A stretch of 5,657 bases of DNA from Burkholderiaceae bacterium (GTDB lineage Bacteria; Pseudomonadota; Gammaproteobacteria; Burkholderiales; Burkholderiaceae_C): NCBI GenBank assembly GCA_025458585.1, contig JALOSD010000040.1:1-5657 (forward strand). Direction: 5' to 3'. Positions 1 to 5,220 of the stretch are shown here, in pieces. The translations under genes and the position numbers were made by a program. A model generated the notes under the pieces. It saw only the letters and a program-made list of their open reading frames with translations. It ran no database searches and was not told the origin of the DNA. The stretch's first letter is position 1. Every line of letters starts with the position of its first letter.

Positions 1-50
1 CGTCGAGCAGTCGACCGCTGGGTGGCCGACGTCGCTGCGGCCCGCACCCG

Positions 51-70
51 CGGGCAGCGAGCGTTGCCCG
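51..70 (-). terminator. Hairpin downstream of yedI, possible terminator
   Basis: Positions 51-58 and 63-70 form an eight-pair stem (seven Watson-Crick, one G-T) closed by a four-base loop, starting 22 bases past the yedI stop codon. A second inverted repeat (32-38 with 54-60) overlaps it and would be mutually exclusive. There is no T-run on either side, so intrinsic termination is uncertain; it may only protect the 3' end or be chance in GC-rich DNA. The rest of 1-91 shows no gene I can support. Confidence 0.25.
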
Positions 71-91
71 ACCGCGGCGCGCTGAGCGGGC

Positions 92-1015
92 TCAGCCGCG
101 CGCGGGCCGCAGGCGCCGCACGCCGGCGACGACGGCCAGCACGGTGGCGCCCGCGACGACGCCCGTCAGGGCCTCGAGCAGCGTCGGCACCAGTGGCTGC
201 AGGGCCCCGCCGAAACCGGCGGCAATGTGCCCGATGCCGTGGTGCAGCGCCGGCACGCCGTGCACAAGGATGCCGCCGCCGACGAGGAACATCGCGACCG
301 TGCCCGCCACCGACAGTCCCTTCATCAGGAACGGCGCGGCGCGCAGGATGCCGCGGCCCAGCGCGCGCCGACCGCCCGCGCCTGCGCCGGGCCGCCGGCT
401 CAGGTACAGGCCGAGGTCGTCGAGCTTGACGATGCCGGCGACGAAACCGTAGACGCCCACCGTCATCAGCAGCGCGACCGCCGTCAGCACGGCGACCTGG
501 CTCGCCAGCGCGCTGCCCGCCACCGTGCCGAGCGTGATCGCGATGATCTCGGCAGAGAGGATGAAGTCGGTGCGCACCGCACCCTTGATGCGCTCGCGTT
601 CGAGTTGCGCGGGGTCGACGGCCGGGTCGGCCAGCGCCTGCCGGCGCTCGGCGCGCCGGGCCTCTTCGGCATGCTCGTCGCGGTGGAACGCGTGCAGCAG
701 CTTCTCGGCACCCTCGTAGCACAGGAACGCGCCGCCGACCATCAGCAGCGGCGTCACCGCCCACGGCGCGAGCGCGCTGATCGCAAGCGCCGCCGGCACC
801 AGGATCGCCTTGTTGACGAGCGAGCCCTTCGCCACCGCCCACACCACCGGCAGCTCGCGGTCGGCCTGCACGCCGCTGACTTGCTGGGCGTTGAGCGCGA
901 GGTCGTCGCCGAGCACGCCGGCGGTCTTCTTCGTCGCGACCTTGGTCATCGTCGCGACGTCGTCGAGCACGCTGGCGATGTCGTCGATCAGCGCGAGCAG
1001 GCTGGCTGCGGCCAT
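92..1015 (-). CDS. yedI: DUF808 family inner-membrane protein YedI
   Basis: The 307-residue product closely resembles the DUF808/YedI family (E. coli YedI is about 305 residues), so it looks full length. The N-terminal signature is clear: LLALIDDIASVLDDVA (residues 6-21), then KTAGVLGDDLALNAQQVSG (30-48), RELPVVWAVAKGSLVNKA (53-70) and the APWAVTPLLMVGGAFLCYEG stretch (83-102). Hydrophobic segments are visible near 70-100, 150-195, 228-256 and 265-300, so it is a multi-pass inner-membrane protein. A charged cytoplasmic-type loop rich in E, R and A lies at 111-148. The biochemical function of the family is unknown. The ATG at 1013-1015 is chosen because the conserved N-terminus starts right after it; no clear Shine-Dalgarno is seen, and a GC-rich hairpin (1023-1039) sits where one would be. 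The gene is divergent from the DUF3016 gene and ends in TGA at 92-94. Family call firm; function open. Confidence 0.93.
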   Translation of the reverse strand: MAAASLLALIDDIASVLDDVATMTKVATKKTAGVLGDDLALNAQQVSGVQADRELPVVWAVAKGSLVNKAILVPAALAISALAPWAVTPLLMVGGAFLCYEGAEKLLHAFHRDEHAEEARRAERRQALADPAVDPAQLERERIKGAVRTDFILSAEIIAITLGTVAGSALASQVAVLTAVALLMTVGVYGFVAGIVKLDDLGLYLSRRPGAGAGGRRALGRGILRAAPFLMKGLSVAGTVAMFLVGGGILVHGVPALHHGIGHIAAGFGGALQPLVPTLLEALTGVVAGATVLAVVAGVRRLRPARG

Positions 1016-1022
1016 CGGTGCA

Positions 1023-1039
1023 GCCGCCGCGCGGGCGGC
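1023..1039 (-). other. GC hairpin in the yedI leader
   Basis: GCCGCC (1023-1028) and GGCGGC (1034-1039) are perfect inverted repeats around a five-base loop. They lie 8 to 24 bases upstream of the yedI ATG on the minus strand, where a ribosome binding site would be expected, and no purine-rich Shine-Dalgarno is seen there. It could dampen translation initiation, or simply reflect high GC content. Confidence 0.25.
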
Positions 1040-1059
1040 GTCGGTGGGAAAGGCGTCGG

Positions 1060-1087
1060 ATGATAGTGGGCTGCCGCGCGCGGTCGC
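1060..1087 (-). promoter_or_regulatory. yedI: Candidate sigma-70 promoter for yedI
   Basis: Read on the minus strand, TATCAT (1065 to 1060) matches five of six bases of the -10 consensus. It lies in one of the few A/T-richer patches of a very GC-rich region. Sixteen bases upstream is GCGACC (1087 to 1082), which keeps only the GAC core of the -35 box. Transcription would start near 1053 and give a leader of roughly 38 bases, containing the 1023-1039 hairpin. This is a motif match only. Confidence 0.28.
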
Positions 1088-1090
1088 GGT

Positions 1091-1120
1091 TCGCCTCGAT
1101 GGCCCTCGCCTCGATGGCCC
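1091..1120. repeat. Perfect 15-bp tandem duplication
   Basis: The 15-base unit TCGCCTCGATGGCCC occurs twice head to tail without mismatch, at 1091-1105 and 1106-1120, in the 130-bp region between the divergent yedI and DUF3016 genes. No third copy is visible on either side. The repeat ends 25 bases before the proposed DUF3016 start and begins just upstream of the candidate yedI -35 box. It may be a replication-slippage duplication or a paired protein-binding site. Confidence 0.9.
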
Positions 1121-1145
1121 GCCCGACGGCGTACGATACGATGCC

Positions 1146-1655
1146 GTGAAACCGGTGCACCGTCCGCCAGCCGTGATCCGCCTCGCCGCCGCCCTGGCCG
1201 CGCTGGCCGGCGTCTCGGCCGCTCATGCCGTCGTCGGCGTGACCTTCGTCGACGCCGAGCGCTTCGCGGACATCGGGTTCATGTCCGCCGACCGCCGCGA
1301 GGTGCTCGAACGGCTCGACGCGCATCTGCAGGCTTGGGGGGCGCGACACCTGCGCGACGGCGAAACGCTGGTCGTCGACGTGCTCGACGTCGACCTGGCC
1401 GGCGAGGTGCGGCCGGGCCCGCGCGACAACGTGCGCGTGCTGCTCGGCGGCACCGACGGGCCGCGCATCCACCTGCGCTACGAACTGCGCATCGGCGAGC
1501 GCGCCGTCGGACAGGGCGACGAACGTCTGACGGATCCGTTCTACCTCGAGCGCCGCGCCAGCCTTCGCACCGACGAAGCGCTGTTCTACGAGCGCAGGAT
1601 GCTCGACGACTGGCTGGTGTCGCGCATCGTGCCGCTGCTGGCTGGCGCCCGCTGA
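1146..1655 (+). CDS. DUF3016 family protein, probably exported
   Basis: The 169-residue product matches the DUF3016 family. It has VVGVTFVDAERFADIG near the N-terminus (29-44), the core VLDVDLAGEV (79-88), PRIHLRYEL (106-114), and the C-terminal YERRMLDDWL (148-157). Residues 1-28 look like a Sec signal peptide: basic start, hydrophobic LAAALAALAGVSA, and an AHA cleavage-type site around 26-28, so the mature protein is probably periplasmic. Function is unknown for the family. The reading frame is open further upstream, but that part is the antisense shadow of yedI. No in-frame ATG lies between the intergenic region and the conserved domain, so the GTG at 1146 is chosen; GTG at 1173 would shorten the signal peptide. 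There is no good Shine-Dalgarno. The DUF2189 gene follows 64 bp later on the same strand. Family call good; start less certain. Confidence 0.85.
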   Translation: MKPVHRPPAVIRLAAALAALAGVSAAHAVVGVTFVDAERFADIGFMSADRREVLERLDAHLQAWGARHLRDGETLVVDVLDVDLAGEVRPGPRDNVRVLLGGTDGPRIHLRYELRIGERAVGQGDERLTDPFYLERRASLRTDEALFYERRMLDDWLVSRIVPLLAGAR

Positions 1656-1719
1656 CGGCCTGCCTGCCACCGGGTCAGTCCGGTTGTGCGCGGCGCTGCC
1701 GTGCCGCTAGGCTCCGCCC

Positions 1720-2556
1720 ATGACGTCCGAATCGCCATCGTCCCCGCCCGCCGCCGACGGTGAAACGCCGGCCGCGCCGCCGGCTCCCGGCGGACCGTCG
1801 GCGTTCTCGATCACGCTGCGCCCGCTGGGCTTCGGCGATCCGCTGCGCTGGCTCGCGCTCGGCTGGCGCGACTTCGTGCGTGCGCCGCTGATCGGCCTGT
1901 TCTACGGCGCCTGCTTCATGGTGATGGGCTGGGCGCTGCTCGAGGTCTACGAACAGGCGCCGGCCTACGTGCTGGCGCTGTCGGCCGGCTTCCTGCTGAT
2001 GGGGCCGTTCCTGTGCCTGGGGCTGTACCAGACGAGCCTGCGCCTCGAGCGCGGCGAGAAGCCCGACTTCGGCGAGTCGCTGCTCGCGTGGGACCGCAAG
2101 ACCGGCACGCTCGCGATCTTCGGCTTCGTGCTGCTCGTGCTCGAGATGCTGTGGGGGCGGGCGTCGCTCGTCGTGTTCGCCGTCAGCTTCGACGGCATGC
2201 CCGACTTCAAGGGCTCGGTCACGGCGCTGCTGAACCCGGAGAACCTCAACTTCATCATCGCCTACCTCGCGGTCGGCGGCGTGTTCGCCGGGCTGATCTT
2301 CGCCGTCAGCGTCGTGTCGATGCCGATGATCCTGCACCGCCAGACCGACGCGATCACGGCCGGTCTGACGAGCATGCGACTCGTGCTGACGCAGCCCGGC
2401 GTGATGATCTTCTGGGGCGCGCTGATCACGGTGCTCGTCGTGCTCGCGCTGCTGCCGTGGTTCGCCGGGCTGCTCGTCGTCGGGCCGGTCGTCGGCCACG
2501 CGAGCTGGCACGCCTACCGCGCGGCGGTGGCCGACGACCCCGCCGCCGCGCCCTGA
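1720..2556 (+). CDS. DUF2189 family integral membrane protein
   Basis: The 278-residue product looks like a DUF2189 membrane protein. A disordered Pro/Ala-rich N-terminal tail (1-28) precedes a conserved-looking region, LRPLGFGDPLRWLALGWRDF (33-52). Hydrophobic helices follow at about 56-77, 83-104, 130-155, 178-202 and 228-258, the last long enough to be two. Family-like motifs are GPFLCLGLYQTSLRLERGE (95-113) after the second helix, and GPVVGHASWHAYR (255-267) at the end of the last. No catalytic residues or ligand site can be named, and the family's role is unknown. The ATG at 1720 has only a weak TAGG upstream; an internal start that drops the Pro/Ala tail is possible. The gene follows DUF3016 on the same strand, so they may share a transcript. 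It converges with the quinone oxidoreductase gene 22 bp downstream. Confidence 0.85.
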   Translation: MTSESPSSPPAADGETPAAPPAPGGPSAFSITLRPLGFGDPLRWLALGWRDFVRAPLIGLFYGACFMVMGWALLEVYEQAPAYVLALSAGFLLMGPFLCLGLYQTSLRLERGEKPDFGESLLAWDRKTGTLAIFGFVLLVLEMLWGRASLVVFAVSFDGMPDFKGSVTALLNPENLNFIIAYLAVGGVFAGLIFAVSVVSMPMILHRQTDAITAGLTSMRLVLTQPGVMIFWGALITVLVVLALLPWFAGLLVVGPVVGHASWHAYRAAVADDPAAAP

Positions 2557-2575
2557 CGGCGCAGACGGCGCGGCG
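2544..2575. terminator. Inverted repeat between convergent gene ends
   Basis: CGCCGCGCC (2544-2552) and GGCGCGGCG (2567-2575) are perfect nine-base inverted arms around a 14-base loop. They straddle the stop codon of the DUF2189 gene and the 22-bp gap before the end of the oppositely oriented oxidoreductase gene. A hairpin could form in both transcripts and act as a shared terminator. No T-run follows on either strand, and such GC arms arise easily by chance here. Confidence 0.25.
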
Positions 2576-2578
2576 CGA

Positions 2579-3574
2579 TCAGGGCAGCAGCACGCTCGAG
2601 CCGGTCGTGCGCCGTGCCTCGAGGTCGCGATGCGCGAGGACCACGTCCGCCAGCGGGTAGCGCTGGTCGATGCGGATCTTCACCTGCCCCGAGCGCACGA
2701 CGGCGAACAGGTCGTCGGCCATCGCCTGCGTGTTCTCGCGCGTGGCGATGTGGGTGAACAGCGTCTGCCGCGTGACGTACAGCGAGCCCTTCGCCGCCAG
2801 CGTGCCCAGCGCGAACGGCGGCACCGGCCCCGACGCGTTGCCGAAGCCGGCGAGCAGGCCGAACGGTGCGAGGCAGTCGAGCGAGCGCTCGAAGGTGTCC
2901 TTGCCGACCGAGTCGTAGACGACCTTGACGCCGCGCCCGCCGGTGATCGCGCGCACGCGCTCGACGAAGTCCTCCTTGTTGTAGTTGATCGCGTGCGCCG
3001 CGCCGTGCTCGAGCGCGAGCTGGCACTTGACGTCGCTGCCCGCGGTGGCGATCAGGTTCAGGCCGAGCGCCTTCGCCCACTGGCACGCGATCAGGCCGAC
3101 GCCGCCCGCGGCGGCGTGCCAAACGACGTGATCGCCTGGCTGCAGTCCGCCCTGCGGCAGCGTGCGCTTGAGCAGGTACTGCACCGTCAGGCCCTTGAGC
3201 ATCATCGCGGCGCCGGTGTCGAACGCGATGTCGTCGGGCAGCCTGACGACGTTCTTGGCCGGCATCACGCGGCACTCGCTGTAGGCGCCTGGCGGCATGC
3301 TCGCGTAGGCGGCGCGGTCGCCCGGCGCGAGGTGCGTCACGCCCTCGCCGACGGCCTCGACGACGCCGGCGGCCTCCATCCCGAGGCGCAGCGGCAGCGG
3401 ATTCGGGTACAGGCCGGTGCGCTGGTAGACGTCGATGAAGTTGAGGCCGCACGCGTGGTGGCGGATGCGGATCTCGCCGGGGCCGGGATCGCCCACCGCG
3501 ACGTCGACCAGGCGCATCTCGTCGGGGCTGCCGAACTGCTCGATCTGCACGCACTTGCTCAGGGTGTCCGCCAT
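2579..3574 (-). CDS. qor: Zinc-independent NADPH:quinone oxidoreductase (MDR family)
   Basis: The 331-residue protein is a full-length medium-chain dehydrogenase/reductase of the quinone oxidoreductase type (E. coli QorA is about 327). These cytoplasmic enzymes reduce quinones with NADPH. A GroES-like N-terminal domain (about 1-130) carries GLNFIDVYQRTGLYP (43-57) and the family signature G-MEAAG-VVEAVG (65-76). The Rossmann domain (about 130-270) has the nucleotide-binding AAAGGVG (154-160), YDSVG (220-224) and a LLAGFGNASGPVPPF strand-loop (240-254). The C-terminus ends in the usual TTGSSVLLP form. The Cys/His ligands of zinc-dependent alcohol dehydrogenases are absent. The ATG at 3572-3574 is preceded by GGAG nine bases upstream (3584-3587), the best ribosome binding site in the window. 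It lies 43 bp downstream of the DUF2784 gene on the same strand and may be co-transcribed with it. The physiological quinone or other substrate cannot be told from sequence. Confidence 0.95.
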   Translation of the reverse strand: MADTLSKCVQIEQFGSPDEMRLVDVAVGDPGPGEIRIRHHACGLNFIDVYQRTGLYPNPLPLRLGMEAAGVVEAVGEGVTHLAPGDRAAYASMPPGAYSECRVMPAKNVVRLPDDIAFDTGAAMMLKGLTVQYLLKRTLPQGGLQPGDHVVWHAAAGGVGLIACQWAKALGLNLIATAGSDVKCQLALEHGAAHAINYNKEDFVERVRAITGGRGVKVVYDSVGKDTFERSLDCLAPFGLLAGFGNASGPVPPFALGTLAAKGSLYVTRQTLFTHIATRENTQAMADDLFAVVRSGQVKIRIDQRYPLADVVLAHRDLEARRTTGSSVLLP

Positions 3575-3617
3575 GGTGGGTCGCTCCGGGAAAGGGATCG
3601 GGGGGAGGGCGCGCAGG

Positions 3618-3995
3618 TTAGCGCATCCGCCGTCGCCCCACGGCGCGGCGGACGATGCCGGCGTACAGCGCGCCGTTCACGAGCACGAGCAGGGCGGCGA
3701 GCCGCCACTGCGCCTCGCGCGTCAGGCCTTGCGGGTAGATCAGCGCGCCGAGGTAGTGGTCGAGAAAGCTCGTGGCGTAGCCTTCTTCGCCGGCGGCGCG
3801 GCGCAGCGCCACCTCCCACGGCGTCAGCGGGCACAGGCCGCCGCTGGCCTCGATCCACACGCCCCACGCCAGCGCCGGCAGGTGCAGCCACGCCAGCCGG
3901 GGCCAGCGCCACACCGCGAGCGCGCCGAGCGCGACCCAGGCGATGAACAGCCCGTGCAGCGCGAGCACCGCGTCGGCGAGAATGCTCCAGACCAT
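3618..3995 (-). CDS. DUF2784 family small membrane protein
   Basis: The 125-residue product has the features of the DUF2784 family. A first hydrophobic helix lies at about 4-28 (LADAVLALHGLFIAWVALGA), a second at 35-50, and then comes the family hallmark GGLCPLTPWEVALRRAAGE (52-70). The pattern SFLDHYLGALIYP (76-88) follows, with a last helix at about 97-116 and a very basic C-terminal tail. It is probably an inner-membrane protein with three or four helices; the function is unknown. The frame extends upstream, but the ATG at 3993-3995 starts exactly where the conserved MVWSILADAVLALHG begins, and anything earlier would run through the opposite-strand DUF2007 gene. The upstream GTGGGAA is at best a weak ribosome binding site. 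It ends in TAA, uncommon in so GC-rich a region, and precedes the quinone oxidoreductase gene. Confidence 0.88.
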   Translation of the reverse strand: MVWSILADAVLALHGLFIAWVALGALAVWRWPRLAWLHLPALAWGVWIEASGGLCPLTPWEVALRRAAGEEGYATSFLDHYLGALIYPQGLTREAQWRLAALLVLVNGALYAGIVRRAVGRRRMR

Positions 3996-4016
3996 GCCGC
4001 GATATTCCCACGCGCG

Positions 4017-4322
4017 ATGAAGCGCGTGACGGTTGCTCCCAACCTTGCCCTCGCCACCTTCTGGGCCGACGTGCTGACGCAGGCTGGCATCGGTGCGACC
4101 GTGCAGCGCGCGTGGGCGAGCAGCATCGCCGGCGAGATCCCGCCGGACCAGGCGCTGCCCGAGATCTGGGTGCGCGACGATGCCGACCTCGACGCCGCGC
4201 GCCGCCTGCTCGAGGACTTGCGGCGCACGCCGCAGCACGACTGGGTCTGCCGCACCTGCGGCGAGCGCGTCGAGGGCGGGTTCGAGCAGTGCTGGAACTG
4301 CGGCGCGCCGATGCCGCGCTGA
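4017..4322 (+). CDS. DUF2007 domain protein with C-terminal zinc ribbon
   Basis: The 101-residue product has two parts. Residues 1-70 form a small alpha/beta domain of the DUF2007 type (also called putative prokaryotic signal transducing protein): MKRVTVAPNLALATFWADVL, a GI-ATVQ strand, an exposed IAGEIPPDQALPEIWV segment, then DDADLDAARRLLEDL. Residues 76-97 form a zinc ribbon with C78-x2-C81 and C92-x2-C95 (WVCRTCGE...CWNCG). DUF2007 is thought to bind small ligands or partner proteins, and no function is established. It is probably cytoplasmic. The ATG at 4017 is where the family N-terminus begins; the open frame before it is antisense to the DUF2784 gene. The divergent DUF2784 start is only 21 bp away, so its promoter must overlap that gene or be extremely compact. 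The DMT transporter gene follows after 32 bp on the same strand. Confidence 0.88.
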   Translation: MKRVTVAPNLALATFWADVLTQAGIGATVQRAWASSIAGEIPPDQALPEIWVRDDADLDAARRLLEDLRRTPQHDWVCRTCGERVEGGFEQCWNCGAPMPR

Positions 4323-4354
4323 GCCGCGGCCCGGTTGCGATTCGTCCGAGCCCG

Positions 4355-5218
4355 ATGCGCCTGAGCTCCCGCCTCGTCGTCTTGCTGACGCTGCCGCCGC
4401 TGCTGTGGGCGGGCAACGCCGTCGTCGGCCGGCTGATGGTCGGCCAGGTGCCGCCGCTGGCGCTCAACGCGCTGCGCTGGCTCGCCGTGCTCGTCGTGCT
4501 GCTGCCGCTGGGCTGGAAAGCGGTCGCCACGCCGGCGGCGCGGCAGGCGATCGTGCAGCGCTGGCGCGAGCTCGCGCTGCTCGGACTGCTCGGCATGGGG
4601 CTGTTCAACGCGCTGCAGTACACGGCACTGACGACGTCGACCCCGGTCAACGTGACGCTGATCGCCGCCAGCATGCCGGTGTGGATGCTCGCGGTGGGCG
4701 CGCTCGTCTACGGCGAGCCGGTGTCGCGGCGCTCGCTCGTCGGCGCGGCGCTGTCGCTCGCCGGCGTCGCGGTGGTGCTCGTGCGCGGCGAGCCGGCGCA
4801 CCTGGTCGACGTGCGCTTCGTGCCGGGCGACCTGTGGATGCTCGTCGCCGTGATCAGCTGGGCGTTCTACACGTGGACGCTGGCGCGCCCGGGCCCGTTG
4901 ATGCGCGGCGACGCGCGCCCGGCGTGGGACTGGGCCGGCTTCCTGCTCGTGCAGACGCTGTTCGGCGTCGTGTGGGCCGGCACATTCGCGCTCGGCGAGC
5001 TCGCCCTCGCGCCGGCGTGGACGCTGCAGTGGACGCTGCCCGTCGTGCTGGCCGTCGTCTACGTGGCCGTCGGCCCGTCGGTCGTCGCCTACTACTGCTG
5101 GGGCCGCGGCGTGGCGGCCGGCGAGCCGCCGCAGCCGTACCACGGGCTGGCGTTCGCACTGATCGTCGCCGGCATCGTCGTGACGACGCGCAGAAGGCGC
5201 CCCGCCGCCGAGCCCTGA
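4355..5218 (+). CDS. EamA/DMT family transporter, apparently lacking helix 9
   Basis: The 287-residue product is a drug/metabolite transporter of the EamA type, with two tandem EamA repeats in the inner membrane; relatives mostly export metabolites or amino acids. Repeat 1 (about 6-143) is intact: five helices including LPPLLWAGNAVVGR (13-26) and the NALQYTALTTSTPVNVTLIAASMPV region (85-109). Repeat 2 (about 158-278) has helices at about 158-177, 192-213 and 226-249. YYCWGRGVAA (246-255) then runs straight into GEPPQPYHGLAFALIVAGIVV (256-276). In family members these two stretches are normally separated by a helix of roughly 25-30 residues (the N-L-x-P-V/L-F type segment). That segment is missing in frame, leaving nine helices. 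The ATG at 4355 begins the conserved N-terminus, with no strong ribosome binding site. The nitroreductase gene starts 2 bp after the stop. Family call firm; activity of this copy is doubtful, and the substrate is unknown. Confidence 0.9.
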   Translation: MRLSSRLVVLLTLPPLLWAGNAVVGRLMVGQVPPLALNALRWLAVLVVLLPLGWKAVATPAARQAIVQRWRELALLGLLGMGLFNALQYTALTTSTPVNVTLIAASMPVWMLAVGALVYGEPVSRRSLVGAALSLAGVAVVLVRGEPAHLVDVRFVPGDLWMLVAVISWAFYTWTLARPGPLMRGDARPAWDWAGFLLVQTLFGVVWAGTFALGELALAPAWTLQWTLPVVLAVVYVAVGPSVVAYYCWGRGVAAGEPPQPYHGLAFALIVAGIVVTTRRRRPAAEP

Positions 5219-5220
5219 CG

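Noticed and set aside
1..91. Possible tail of an upstream gene in the first 91 bases (one plus frame ends in TGA at 83-85, another stays open)
   Set aside because: Too short to recognise a family on either strand, and stop-free stretches of this size are expected at this GC content.
227..1063. A 278-codon plus-strand frame antisense to yedI
   Set aside because: The translation is a biased Arg/His/Asp/Gln mix typical of the complement of a high-GC gene. The minus strand carries a clear YedI family protein.
810..1145. A longer N-terminus for the DUF3016 protein reaching back to an ATG at 810
   Set aside because: The extension overlaps yedI head-on and has shadow-like composition. A signal peptide begins naturally at the GTG at 1146.
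1669..1684. Small inverted repeat (ACCGG / CCGGT) between the DUF3016 and DUF2189 genes
   Set aside because: Only five pairs and no T-run; too weak to call a terminator.
1675..2511. A 278-codon minus-strand frame opposite the DUF2189 gene, with the same length as that gene
   Set aside because: The equal length is coincidence. The translation is His/Glu/Arg/Gln-rich and unlike any family, whereas the plus strand encodes a coherent multi-helix membrane protein.
2630..3946. A 438-codon plus-strand frame across qor and the DUF2784 gene
   Set aside because: No domain, biased composition, and it runs antisense to two well-recognised genes.
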